Below, piece by piece: positions 7,388 to 16,055 of a DNA stretch of 64,000 bases. The position numbers and the translations under genes are program-made. Below the pieces are notes generated by a model. The model saw only the letters and a program-made list of their open reading frames with translations. It was not told the DNA's origin and did no database searches. The stretch comes from Aneurinibacillus sp. Ricciae_BoGa-3 (GTDB lineage Bacteria; Bacillota; Bacilli; Aneurinibacillales; Aneurinibacillaceae): assembly GCF_028421645.1 (NCBI RefSeq), contig NZ_CP116887.1:2854001-2918000 (forward strand), given 5' to 3'. Numbering within the stretch: position 1 is the first letter of the stretch; every line of letters starts with the position of its first letter.

Positions 7388-9055
7388 TTAATTGAAGTCT
7401 TGCGGACTAATAGCTTGACGAATATTTTTGATTTCTTCCCATCTTTCAGGACTGATACGATAGCCTGTTCCCGGTCCTGTGTAATCGTTCTCATCATTTA
7501 CCGCACTAATGACAACATTATCTTTATTGATGATGGCGGATGTATGCAGATAGTCTCCAGCTACCCTTTGCTTCAACATATCGAAAATCCTTTCCGCTGT
7601 TTGTCGATACCCACGCTTGGCTAAGGCGAGAGCTACATCAAAACCAGCAATTCCATCTCGTAAAATTCGCTCAGCTGCTTTTAAATCTTCCACAACGTTT
7701 CGTAACGGCATATCCTCACTGCTATTGGCATATGTAGCCGCTTCGATTTCACTTTTCGTAATTGCAGGAAACCCAAATTCTTCAAAAACAGCTTGTAAAG
7801 CCTTAGCTGCTTCATATCGAATTTTAATAACGCTTTCTTCATCTACTGGTTTTAATCCACCGTCAACCATCATATCTCGTTGAATAATTAAGTAATCGTC
7901 CAAATCACTAGAATCCATATTGGAGCCAGCAAACATATCATCGCTGTTCGGCATCGCACTATATCCAGAAAAGATAAAATCTGTACCTGGAAGCATTTGG
8001 CACAACATTTTTGCACTTCGGCGAATTTCCGAATGCGAGAAAGTTTGGTCATTTCCCGAGGCTACTTCCAAATCAAATAATGTTGTGGCCAAATTCTCTG
8101 CTAATACAGCGCGGATACCGCTTGGGACTGATGCAGGGATTCCAATACAACTTATCGAACCATTTTGTAACCCTTGAACGCCTGCACCTTTGGCCATCAT
8201 TACGCAACGAATCTCCAAATAAAGCATCGATTTTCCTTCTGCACCAGCCATTTGTACTTCAGAACCTGTTCCTGACGTAAAGCGCATTTTGGCACCACGA
8301 GAAGCATAAGCAGAGGCCAAAAATGTCTTTGACCAAGGGGTGTCATCTCCGTCTATAAAAACAGGTTCCGTACCATAAATGGAAATGGTTTCAGCATAGG
8401 AAGTTAGTCCAAGCATAGCTAAACGAAGCTCAGTAGCTTCTTCTAAAGAATCTTGAGTTAGAACGCCACCCCTTGCCGTTTGAGAGCCTACGAGTAACGC
8501 CAAAGCATTAAAGGGAGCATAGCGAACAACTCCCACGGTCGTTTCTTGCTCATCGAACCCTCGGAGAGCCGCTTCTGCAGCATCTGCAGCCATCAGCACT
8601 GGGTTATCACGTACATTCGTTACATGACACTGGTTGGAAGGTGTCTTTCGTGCTCTCATCTTTTGAAGAGCCATCATCATTTCTACGACATTCATCTGAT
8701 TTAGCACTTCTACAACTTTTGCAGGTGTCATTCCTTTTGATAACGACAAGATTTCTGAACGAGACACGTTAATATCCACCAATTTACGTGCAATCTCCAT
8801 GCTGTCAATACTCATTACTTTTTCGGTGACGCTTGCATCAATCATATAATCTGCAATGAACTGATCTAACATGTCGAAATCTTCTCTCTTTTTTCCATCT
8901 AACTCTATTATTTTTCCATTTTCCACTTTAATAGACGACTTCGGATCATTAGGACTCGACATGGCCACAAATCCCATTTCTGGCCATTCCTTTACAAATC
9001 CATCTTGATTAACGGGTCTTTGTTCTAAAACCTCAAATCTTTTTGAACGCTGCAT
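7388..9055 (-). CDS. pduC: Propanediol/glycerol dehydratase, large (alpha) subunit
   Basis: The 555-residue catalytic alpha subunit converts glycerol to 3-hydroxypropionaldehyde, or 1,2-propanediol to propionaldehyde, by an adenosylcobalamin radical mechanism. The TIM-barrel segments FTSGTGSEVQM, EGKSMLYLEIRC, GVQGLQNGSISCIGIPASV, SGNDQTFSHSE and PGTDFIFSGYSAMPN are intact. Length is identical to Klebsiella glycerol dehydratase DhaB1. Subunit lengths 555/192/140 and the adjacent glycerol facilitator favour glycerol as substrate, but sequence alone does not separate the two activities. Confidence 0.96.
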   Translation of the reverse strand: MQRSKRFEVLEQRPVNQDGFVKEWPEMGFVAMSSPNDPKSSIKVENGKIIELDGKKREDFDMLDQFIADYMIDASVTEKVMSIDSMEIARKLVDINVSRSEILSLSKGMTPAKVVEVLNQMNVVEMMMALQKMRARKTPSNQCHVTNVRDNPVLMAADAAEAALRGFDEQETTVGVVRYAPFNALALLVGSQTARGGVLTQDSLEEATELRLAMLGLTSYAETISIYGTEPVFIDGDDTPWSKTFLASAYASRGAKMRFTSGTGSEVQMAGAEGKSMLYLEIRCVMMAKGAGVQGLQNGSISCIGIPASVPSGIRAVLAENLATTLFDLEVASGNDQTFSHSEIRRSAKMLCQMLPGTDFIFSGYSAMPNSDDMFAGSNMDSSDLDDYLIIQRDMMVDGGLKPVDEESVIKIRYEAAKALQAVFEEFGFPAITKSEIEAATYANSSEDMPLRNVVEDLKAAERILRDGIAGFDVALALAKRGYRQTAERIFDMLKQRVAGDYLHTSAIINKDNVVISAVNDENDYTGPGTGYRISPERWEEIKNIRQAISPQDFN

Positions 9056-9091
9056 AGAAGATACCTCTCTTTTTTGGAATTTTTTTAGAAA

Positions 9092-9931
9092 CTAAAACGC
9101 TTTTGTTGAGGTTACTACTTCCTCTTCGTTTCTATCTATATTTGTTAATTGTGAATCTTCAAAGTTAAGGGATCTACCAATCAAATAATCATAAAGTCCG
9201 CCACCTATTACGGCTCCAATAAATGGTCCAATAATAGGAACCCAGAAATATTCGTGGGGTCCAGGTAACGCAACGGATCCCCAACCGGCTAGAGCCGCAA
9301 ATAATTTAGGACCAAAATCACGAGCTGGGTTCATAGCAAACCCTGTTAAAGTTCCGAAGGCACCCCCCATCAGAGCTACAACCATTCCAACTGTCAGAGG
9401 AAACATTGCCTTAGATGGAGCAAAGGAATTTCGCTCGTCAATGAAGGCGAATATAGAAGCAACCAGACAAGCTGTAATAGCCATTTCTATGCATACAGCT
9501 TGAAAATCACTTAGATAAGGGGCAGGATAGGTAGAGAAAATACTAGCCAACGTTTGACTTTTTAAACTCCCTCGGATAATCCCCTTTGTTACTTCATAAT
9601 GGATAAAACCATTACGATACAATCCATATACCACTGCTGAAGCGGTAAAGGTTCCCGCAATTTGAGCTAAGATATAAGGCAGCACCTTAAACCAAGCAAA
9701 TCCACGATAAATTGCAAGCGATAGCGTGACTGCCGGATTAATATGTGCCCCAGATTTAGAAGCTGTTATGTAAAGAGCCATGCTAACTGCCAAACCCCAG
9801 ATCATAGATATATCCCACATCGTGTATTGAGCTCCGTTTAAAATCAGAGCGGCAACACAACCTGCACCAATAAAAATTAAAATAAAGCTCCCAATAAATT
9901 CTGCAATTAATTCCCCTTTTAATCCGTGCAT
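9092..9931 (-). CDS. Glycerol uptake facilitator (MIP family)
   Basis: The 279-residue aquaglyceroporin has six hydrophobic segments and both NPA signatures: SGAHINPAVTLS (about residue 62) and GFAMNPARDFGPK (about residue 198). The Asp after the second NPAR is typical of glycerol-conducting members. It lets glycerol or propanediol diffuse into the cell and is the first gene of the dehydratase operon. AAGGAGG precedes the ATG, and the 66-bp element with its promoter lies 77 bases upstream. Confidence 0.93.
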   Translation of the reverse strand: MHGLKGELIAEFIGSFILIFIGAGCVAALILNGAQYTMWDISMIWGLAVSMALYITASKSGAHINPAVTLSLAIYRGFAWFKVLPYILAQIAGTFTASAVVYGLYRNGFIHYEVTKGIIRGSLKSQTLASIFSTYPAPYLSDFQAVCIEMAITACLVASIFAFIDERNSFAPSKAMFPLTVGMVVALMGGAFGTLTGFAMNPARDFGPKLFAALAGWGSVALPGPHEYFWVPIIGPFIGAVIGGGLYDYLIGRSLNFEDSQLTNIDRNEEEVVTSTKAF

Positions 9932-10007
9932 TGGAAATACCTCCTTTCATTTATTTCAAAAAATCTATCCAAAGATCAATTGTCCTTGTTCCGTATCCTC
10001 CACACTT

Positions 10008-10100
10008 ATTATAATTTTCTGACTTAATGTTGTCTCTAGATATAATTTACGTTTGCTAGCATTTTTTATACTTTTTTACGCTCACTAGTGTTTTAGATTC
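10008..10100 (-). promoter_or_regulatory. Dehydratase operon promoter with 66-bp repeated element and AraC-like half sites
   Basis: On the minus strand AGACAA (10030-10035) and TATAAT (10008-10013) are 16 bases apart. Upstream is TATAAAAAATGCTAGC (10055-10070), with a degenerate ACTAGTG-type copy about 29 bases further upstream (from 10084). The 66 bases 10009-10074 recur at 12376-12441 without a gap and with most bases the same. The arrangement suggests tandem AraC-family sites upstream of a weak -35 box. The rest of the 342-base gap between genes holds the terminator at 10216-10249 and nothing else that is convincing. Confidence 0.7.
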
Positions 10101-10215
10101 ATGGTCACCGCTACCAAAAAGGAGGATAAGGCATCCCACAAATTTTCATTTCTCGAAGCAAGTATATACAGAGACCAGGCGTGACAAGTGAAATCGGCCA
10201 ATAAATGTTGGAATT

Positions 10216-10249
10216 GAAACGAAAACAGGGACAAATTATATCCCTGTTT
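10216..10249 (-). terminator. Rho-independent terminator of the aldehyde dehydrogenase gene
   Basis: On the minus strand AAACAGGGA and TCCCTGTTT form a nine-base-pair stem around a nine-base loop, followed by TTTCGTTT. It lies 25 bases after the aldehyde dehydrogenase stop. Confidence 0.75.
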
Positions 10250-10273
10250 GGTCAAGTGATAAAACATGCAAAA

Positions 10274-11755
10274 TTAATTTAGATTGATCCACACACTCTT
10301 CACTTCCGTATAATTATCTAATGCATAGCTTCCCATCTCTCGTCCAATCCCACTTTGTTTGTATCCCCCAAAAGGAGAAGCCGCATCAAATGCATTATAG
10401 CAGTTCACCCAAACCGTTCCTGCCTTTAATTCACTGGCTACATAGTGAGCTTTCTTCACATCTTGTGTCCATAAACCTGCTGCCAATCCATATTCGGAGT
10501 TATTTGCCCGGCGAATCACATCATCTAAATCTTCAAACGGCATAGCAGCTACAACAGGACCAAAGATTTCTTCTTTGGCAATCGTCATCTCATCGTTGAC
10601 ATCGGCAAAGATCGTGGGAGCCACAAAATAGCCATCTCCTTGACCGTAAACACCACCGGTAACCACTTCTGCACCTTCTGCCTTTCCTTTTTCAATATAG
10701 CTTCCTACACGTTCTAATTGCTCCTCAGATACCAACGGTCCGATTTGGGTAGAGGGATCAATCCCAGCCCCCTGCTTAATCTTTTGTGCATGGGCAGCTA
10801 AGTCAGCGACCACATTATCATAGGATTTCTTCTGAATAAAAAGACGAGAGCCAGCACAACAAACCTGTCCTTGGTTAAACATAATGCCCGTTAAAGCTCC
10901 GGGAATCGCCTTATTCATATCGGCATCCGGTAAAATAATATTAGGTGATTTTCCACCCAGCTCAAGGGAAATCTTTTTCACTGTACCCGCTGCTTGACGC
11001 ATAATCATTTTTCCTACAAGCGTCGAACCTGTAAAGGCAATTTTATCCACGTCTGGATGGTCTACAAGCGGTGCTCCAGCTGTTTCTCCAAATCCCGGTA
11101 TAACATTGATGACCCCGGCTGGAAATCCTGCCTCAAGTGCTAATTGACCTAAATATAAAGCCGAGAGCGGGGTTTGCTCTGCTGGTTTTAAAACAACCGT
11201 ACATCCCGTAGCAAGGGCTGCTCCTAATTTCCATGCTGCCATGAGAAGAGGAAAATTCCATGGAATAATCTGTCCTACCACACCAACCGGTTCATGGCGA
11301 GTATAGTTAAAGTAGTTACCTGCAACTGGAATGGTTTGTCCAATAATTTTGGTGGCCCATCCAGCATAATAACGGAAGTGATCGATAGCTAATGGCACAT
11401 CCGCATTACTTGTTTCACGAATGGGCTTCCCATTATCTAAGGTGTCTAACTGTGCCAATTCTTCTTGATGGGCTTCCATTAAATCCGCTAATTTATAAAT
11501 GAGACGACCACGTTCAGAAGCACTCATTTTTTTCCATGGACCCTTCTCAAAGGCTAGCCGAGCGGCTTTTACCGCTTTATTGACATCTTCTACTCCTGCT
11601 TCGCTCACCACAGCCAACACTTTTCCGTTAGAAGGGTCAAGGGTTTCAAAGGTTTGGCCAGAAGCGGCTTCCACCCATTCCCCATTGATCAAAAGTTTCT
11701 TGGTCCCCTTTAAAAATTCTTCTACACGAGCGCTGATTGGTAATGTTTTTTCCAT
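10274..11755 (-). CDS. NAD(P)-dependent aldehyde dehydrogenase
   Basis: The 493-residue protein is a full-length ALDH-superfamily enzyme. It has the proton-acceptor region LELGGKSPN, the catalytic cysteine in FNQGQVCCAGSRLF, the Rossmann motif FTGSTLVGK and a conserved C-terminal PFGGYKQSGIGREMG. It resembles non-acylating enzymes of the betaine/3-hydroxypropionaldehyde class, not CoA-acylating PduP. In this context it could oxidise 3-hydroxypropionaldehyde to 3-hydroxypropionate or propionaldehyde to propionate. The ATG at 11755 follows AAAGGAG; the frame extends upstream to 11821 without an RBS. It follows the broken adh gene by 34 bases. Confidence 0.93.
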   Translation of the reverse strand: MEKTLPISARVEEFLKGTKKLLINGEWVEAASGQTFETLDPSNGKVLAVVSEAGVEDVNKAVKAARLAFEKGPWKKMSASERGRLIYKLADLMEAHQEELAQLDTLDNGKPIRETSNADVPLAIDHFRYYAGWATKIIGQTIPVAGNYFNYTRHEPVGVVGQIIPWNFPLLMAAWKLGAALATGCTVVLKPAEQTPLSALYLGQLALEAGFPAGVINVIPGFGETAGAPLVDHPDVDKIAFTGSTLVGKMIMRQAAGTVKKISLELGGKSPNIILPDADMNKAIPGALTGIMFNQGQVCCAGSRLFIQKKSYDNVVADLAAHAQKIKQGAGIDPSTQIGPLVSEEQLERVGSYIEKGKAEGAEVVTGGVYGQGDGYFVAPTIFADVNDEMTIAKEEIFGPVVAAMPFEDLDDVIRRANNSEYGLAAGLWTQDVKKAHYVASELKAGTVWVNCYNAFDAASPFGGYKQSGIGREMGSYALDNYTEVKSVWINLN

Positions 11756-11789
11756 AGTAAAACTCCTTTTCATTTGGTATAAATAATAT

Positions 11790-12328
11790 TTAACGATGCC
11801 TATAACAAATTGATGCCACAATAGATGGCCCTAAAACCTTTCCAAAACATTTTTCAATAAAAATATATAATGTTCTATAATGGACAAAACCATTGACCAC
11901 TATGGAGCCAGGTTTTAAAATATTGCTTTCTAGCATTTGAAGCATAGCTGTATAGCGAGATGCCTGCATTCCAAGTGAACCTATAATAGAAAGTTCTTTT
12001 TGAACAATGATATCAATAGGAAGTGGAACCATGCCCTGCTCTTCTTGGCTTGTAAGACCAATTTGCAAATGACGTCCCCTTTTTCTCAAGCTGTTAACTG
12101 CATTTTGACAAGTTGCTGTAACACCTAATGCATTTCGTGTCCCATAACATGGGGTAACGCTAGATTTAGACCAAACCAGTCCCAATCTCCCATCCATGCA
12201 TGCCAGTCATTCCTACAAATGCCGTTCGCCTCAACGCGGATAATTACACCATCTGGAGCTAGTGTTGGATCAGGCATATTTAAGACCTCTAATGGCTTGC
12301 GGAGTTCAGTTAGTACCAAAACTTTCAA
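11790..12328 (-). pseudogene. Zn-dependent alcohol dehydrogenase remnant
   Basis: The first 67 codons, from a TTG at 12328, encode the N-terminus of a medium-chain Zn-alcohol dehydrogenase through NGICRNDWHAWMGDWDW and LPHVMGHE. The frame then stops. In another frame follow TCQNAVNSLRKRGRHLQIGLT and PIDIIVQKELSIIGSLGMQASRY, the end of the NAD-binding domain. About 170 residues in between are missing, and the C-terminus after NILKPGSIV is also aberrant. An enzyme of this class would have reduced the aldehyde made by the dehydratase, so its loss may redirect flux to the aldehyde dehydrogenase. Confidence 0.88.
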
Positions 12329-12374
12329 TCCTTATCACTTCCTTTCTCATTGACTTTACCTATTTTCAGAATTA

Positions 12375-12468
12375 ATTATAATTTTCTAAAATGAAGTTGT
12401 CTCTAGACACAATTAACATCCGCTAGCATTTTTTATACTTTATTTATATTCGATAGCACTTTTTATAA
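12375..12468 (-). promoter_or_regulatory. Second copy of the 66-bp element, promoter of the adh remnant/aldehyde dehydrogenase operon
   Basis: The minus strand has AGACAA (12397-12402), a 16-base spacer and TATAAT (12375-12380), as at the dehydratase operon. Upstream lie two direct repeats, TATAAAAAATGCTAGCGG (start of the 12422-12438 block) and TATAAAAAGTGCTATCG (12452-12468), 30 bases apart. A third weaker copy (ATTAGCATTTTT) is at 12528. The pattern fits tandem binding of the AraC-type regulator. The 294-base gap between genes contains only this and the short promoter of the following gene. Confidence 0.7.
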
Positions 12469-12622
12469 TTTTTTGACATTATAGTGCATCAAATTATTGT
12501 ATTCTCAGTTCTATGGAATTCATAACTATTAGCATTTTTACAGTTGATGTGCCAAATATTGCTCCCAAATGAAATTAGGGTAAACTATATATACGATCAA
12601 AGTTCATTCGGGAGGTTGTATA

Positions 12623-13390
12623 ATGGAATTTAAAGGGAACACAGTTTTAATTACCGGGGGTGCTTCAGGCATCGGCCTGGCACTAGCCAAACGTTTTCTC
12701 CAGGCTGGAAATCGAGTGATTGTATGCGGACGCCGGGAAGAAAAATTAGCAGAAGCGAAGGAGAAATTTCCTGAGCTACATACGCGGGTTTGCGACGTAT
12801 CGAACGAGTCGGATCGGCGGTCACTATTTGATTGGGTCACTGGAGAGTTTCCTGACCTCAATGTTTTAGTAAACAACGCGGGTATCCAGCAAAGGGTCAA
12901 CCTACTAAACGATACGCATGATTGGAATCACCATCGTCAGGAGATTACCATTAACGTTGATGCCCCTATCCATCTTTCCCTGCTTTTTATCCCGCATCTG
13001 CTGAAGCAAAAACGTGCGGCCATTATTAATGTATCTTCTGGTTTATCGATTACACCGGGTGTGTGGGTCCCTATTTACAGCGCCACGAAGGCGGCCTTAC
13101 ACTCGTTCACCATGAGCCTTAGAATTCAATTAGAGGACACGAACATTCAAGTGGTTGAAATCCTTCCTCCCGCAGTTAATACGGATTTAGGAGGTGTAGG
13201 CCTGCATACGTTTGGCGCACCTTTGGATGATTTCGCGGACTCAGTATTTAACGATATGCAAAAAGGGGAGCTTGAGATCGGTTATAGCGGTACCGAGAAA
13301 AGGCTGCAGGCATCCATGACAGAGATTCCTCAACTAACAAAACAGGCATGGGAAGGATTTTTACAAAGAAATCCCGATTTTCGCGGGTAA
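12623..13390 (+). CDS. DltE-like short-chain dehydrogenase
   Basis: The 255-residue SDR has the TGGASGIG dinucleotide-binding motif (residues 10-17), NNAG at about residue 88, and a catalytic Ser with YSATK around residue 152. The pattern (VLITGGASGIGLALAKRFL, NRVIVCGRREEKL, LPPAVNTDL) matches the DltE/YvrD-like SDR subfamily of unknown substrate. GGGAGGT precedes the ATG. It is transcribed away from the dehydratase locus and ends at a shared terminator. Confidence 0.85.
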   Translation: MEFKGNTVLITGGASGIGLALAKRFLQAGNRVIVCGRREEKLAEAKEKFPELHTRVCDVSNESDRRSLFDWVTGEFPDLNVLVNNAGIQQRVNLLNDTHDWNHHRQEITINVDAPIHLSLLFIPHLLKQKRAAIINVSSGLSITPGVWVPIYSATKAALHSFTMSLRIQLEDTNIQVVEILPPAVNTDLGGVGLHTFGAPLDDFADSVFNDMQKGELEIGYSGTEKRLQASMTEIPQLTKQAWEGFLQRNPDFRG

Positions 13391-13461
13391 ATTATCGGGT
13401 GAATGAAGTTAGATTATCTTGAAACATACTGTCATGTTCTGCGCAAAATAGCGAAAAAAAC

Positions 13462-13504
13462 AAAGCAGCTCACCCTTGTACCAGCCGGGATAGAGCTGCT
13501 TTTT
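13462..13504. terminator. Bidirectional terminator
   Basis: AAAGCAGCTC (13462-13471) pairs with GAGCTGCTTT (13492-13501), with T-rich or A-rich flanks on both sides. It sits between the convergent SDR and Gfo/Idh genes. Confidence 0.8.
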
Positions 13505-13524
13505 CATCTTTGCAAATTTGAAAC

Positions 13525-14511
13525 CTACCTGTTATCGGCGGGAAAGACAAGGCCGATTTGGTGCCGGGCTTCTTCCATAATCTCTGCGACCAGTAAGGAG
13601 TTCGCATAGGAGTTAACCGATGACTCAAACTGTTTGCTCTGGATTAATCGAATAAATTCTTCGGCCTCGTAATACATAGATTCGCTCATCTGTGGTTGTG
13701 AAATATCTTCGGTTCTGCCATCCCGGTAGTTAATTTTGACGCCCTCAGCCGTACTAATTTTATCGATTAAAATACTACCGGCTTCTCCTTGAATTTCGGA
13801 AGGGATATACGAATCCGTTATTTTAGAATGCATCGTAACTGCATCCATATCTTTATATTGGAGAAGGACGGTACCCTCCCCATCTACTCCTGAATCAAGC
13901 ATAACGCCCGTTGCTTTCACTGCCTCAGGTTTACCAAACAACACAACCGCTGGATAAATACAGTAGATTCCGATGTCCATTAAGGATCCATTCGAAAAGC
14001 CAGGGTCAAATGCATTCAAGACGATGCCTTCCTTATATTTGTCGTAGCGGGATGAGTACTGGCAGTAGCTCGCTGTATATCGGCGGATAGGACCTATTTT
14101 ATGTAAATTTTCTTGTATGCTTTTAAAATTCGGAAGCAGGGTGGTTTTCAAGGCTTCCATTAAAAGCACATGGTTATTTTTGGCTGCTGCGATCATTCCC
14201 TTTATCTCAGCAGTATTTGAAGCAAGCGGCTTTTCACACAATACGTGTTTCCCATTGGTCAAACATAGTATGGCTTGCCTCGCATGCAGCGAGTTCGGAC
14301 TGGCGATATACACGGCATCTATCTCGTTGCTCCTTGCCATAGTCTCCAAATCTGTAAAGATAAACGGGGCGCCAAACTGTGCCGCAAATTCTTTCGCCCT
14401 ATCTTGCGTTCTGGAGTACACAGCTGTAAGAGCAAAATCATCCAACTCACTTGCTGCCTTTATAAAACTTTCTGTTATCCAATTTGTTCCGATTACACCG
14501 AACTTTATCAT
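13525..14511 (-). CDS. Gfo/Idh/MocA-family oxidoreductase (YulF-like)
   Basis: The 328-residue protein has an N-terminal Rossmann domain (FGVIGTNWITESFI), the family EKP motif in GKHVLCEKPLASN (about residue 94) and the C-terminal DIGIYCIYPAV segment. It resembles Bacillus YulF, a predicted NAD(P)-dependent sugar or polyol dehydrogenase of unknown substrate. It is a single gene with its own terminator. Confidence 0.85.
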   Translation of the reverse strand: MIKFGVIGTNWITESFIKAASELDDFALTAVYSRTQDRAKEFAAQFGAPFIFTDLETMARSNEIDAVYIASPNSLHARQAILCLTNGKHVLCEKPLASNTAEIKGMIAAAKNNHVLLMEALKTTLLPNFKSIQENLHKIGPIRRYTASYCQYSSRYDKYKEGIVLNAFDPGFSNGSLMDIGIYCIYPAVVLFGKPEAVKATGVMLDSGVDGEGTVLLQYKDMDAVTMHSKITDSYIPSEIQGEAGSILIDKISTAEGVKINYRDGRTEDISQPQMSESMYYEAEEFIRLIQSKQFESSVNSYANSLLVAEIMEEARHQIGLVFPADNR

Positions 14512-14727
14512 GTAACAACCTCCGTACTCTCAAACGTAGTTTTGCATCAATTAAATTATACGGTTAAAGAAATTGCTAATGCAACCAATGGAGGGTAATG
14601 AAGCTGGCATAAAACAGAACCCGACATAGGACTTAGGTGCATTTTTCAAACACGAACATTTTTAGTGGAAATTGCTGAATCATTCGTATATGATAGAAAT
14701 TGTTCAAGCGAATAGTGGGAGGACATC

Positions 14728-15888
14728 ATGTTTTATTCTAAAAAACTATTATTACTCGGCTCAGGAGAGCTGGGAAAAGAAATCATAATAGAGTCACAAA
14801 GGCTCGGGTTAGAAACGATTGCGGTAGATCGATATGCAAGTGCACCTGCTATGCAGGTCGCTGACCGCAGTTATGTGATCGATATGCTCATTCCCGAGGA
14901 GATTCGCAAGATTATTGAATGGGAAAAGCCGGATTTGATCGTACCAGAAATTGAGGCGATTGCCACGTCAGAATTGGAAAAGTTAGAGAATGAGGGGTAC
15001 CACGTCATTCCCACAGCGCGAACCGCTAAATTGACGATGGATCGGGAGGGCATTCGACGGCTGGCCTCAGAGACGTTGAAACTTCCGACAGCCCGCTACG
15101 CGTTTGCCGATACGTATGAGGAATTCCAAAAAGCTGTTCATACAATGGGATTCCCTTGTGTTGTTAAGCCTATCATGAGCTCATCCGGAAAAGGGCAAAG
15201 CATTTGCCGAAACGTACAGGAAATAGAACAGTGCTGGAATACAGCGCGGGAAGGTGGACGCGCGCAAAACGGCAGGATCATTGTGGAGGAGTTTATTCAT
15301 TTTCAATCTGAAATTACGCTTCTAACCGTTCGAACCGTAAACGGTACGCTCTTTTGCCCGCCTATAGGCCACCTGCAAAAGGATGGGGACTATATCGAGT
15401 CCTGGCAGCCGCATCAAATGACAGAAGAGCAAACAAGAAAAGCAAAGAAAATCGCGCAAACCATTACGGATGCGCTTGGCGGATACGGGGTGTTTGGCGT
15501 GGAGCTGTTTCTCACAAAAGAGGGTGTGTACTTTAGCGAAGTGTCGCCTCGCCCGCATGACACCGGTTTAGTAACGCTGGTAACCCAGAATCTTTCTGAG
15601 TTTGCGCTGCACGTCAGGGCTATTCTAGGTTTTCCTATCCCGGAAATCACATTGCTAGCACCAGGTGCCAGCCGCCCTCTTAAGGCCAATCAAGAATTAG
15701 AAGATTACCGTATTGAAGGGATCGAACAAGCCTTAGGTGTTCCCAATACGCAGGTGCGCGTCTTTGCTAAACCTGTTACAAAAGTTGGGCGGAGAATCGC
15801 CGTTACTTTATCTACATCAAACACCGTAGAAGAAGCTAGAACGATGGCAAAACGGGCGCTAGACCAATTAACCGTCCGTAAACCATAA
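14728..15888 (+). CDS. purT: Formate-dependent phosphoribosylglycinamide formyltransferase
   Basis: The 386-residue ATP-grasp enzyme converts GAR, formate and ATP to FGAR in purine synthesis. The LLLLGSGELGKEIIIESQRLG N-terminus, the VVKPIMSSSGKGQS ATP-grasp loop, the GYGVFGVELFLTKEGVYFSEVSPRPHDTG metal/ATP site and the final QLTVR region match PurT (usual length about 390). GGGAGGA precedes the ATG. A weak PurR-box-like pair (CACGAACATT at 14651 and ATTCGT at 14682) is upstream, not strong enough to list separately. Confidence 0.95.
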   Translation: MFYSKKLLLLGSGELGKEIIIESQRLGLETIAVDRYASAPAMQVADRSYVIDMLIPEEIRKIIEWEKPDLIVPEIEAIATSELEKLENEGYHVIPTARTAKLTMDREGIRRLASETLKLPTARYAFADTYEEFQKAVHTMGFPCVVKPIMSSSGKGQSICRNVQEIEQCWNTAREGGRAQNGRIIVEEFIHFQSEITLLTVRTVNGTLFCPPIGHLQKDGDYIESWQPHQMTEEQTRKAKKIAQTITDALGGYGVFGVELFLTKEGVYFSEVSPRPHDTGLVTLVTQNLSEFALHVRAILGFPIPEITLLAPGASRPLKANQELEDYRIEGIEQALGVPNTQVRVFAKPVTKVGRRIAVTLSTSNTVEEARTMAKRALDQLTVRKP

Positions 15889-15900
15889 ATCACTTCCTTT

Positions 15901-15944
15901 TTAGATTTCCTTTCATTAAAATTTAGATTTCCTTTCATTAAAAC
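15901..15944. repeat. Two-copy 22-bp tandem repeat after purT
   Basis: TTAGATTTCCTTTCATTAAA plus two bases occurs at 15901-15922 and again at 15923-15944, differing only in the last base. It lies between the purT stop and its terminator. A recent slippage duplication is the simplest explanation. Confidence 0.85.
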
Positions 15945-15950
15945 AGCAAT

Positions 15951-16007
15951 GCACCGCTTGTATGAACATACTTTGCGTCGTTTTTTCATAGAGCGGTGCT
16001 TTCTTTT
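15951..16007 (+). terminator. Terminator of purT
   Basis: GCACCGCT (15951-15958) pairs with AGCGGTGC (15992-15999) and is followed by TTTCTTTT. The loop is long (33 bases). Confidence 0.65.
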
Positions 16008-16055
16008 ATGGTCAACATGGACACGCATTAGTTCCACTTATTGATGAGAGCCCAT

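Noticed and set aside
10085-10267. 60-codon minus-strand frame between the facilitator and aldehyde dehydrogenase genes
   Set aside because: It overlaps a clear terminator hairpin, has no Shine-Dalgarno and no family resemblance.
13403-13609. 68-codon plus-strand frame after the SDR gene
   Set aside because: It runs through the bidirectional terminator and into the antisense of the Gfo/Idh gene.
14651-14690. PurR-box-like pair upstream of purT
   Set aside because: Only the CGAAC core matches on one side and the inverted partner is weak, so it was mentioned under purT but not annotated.
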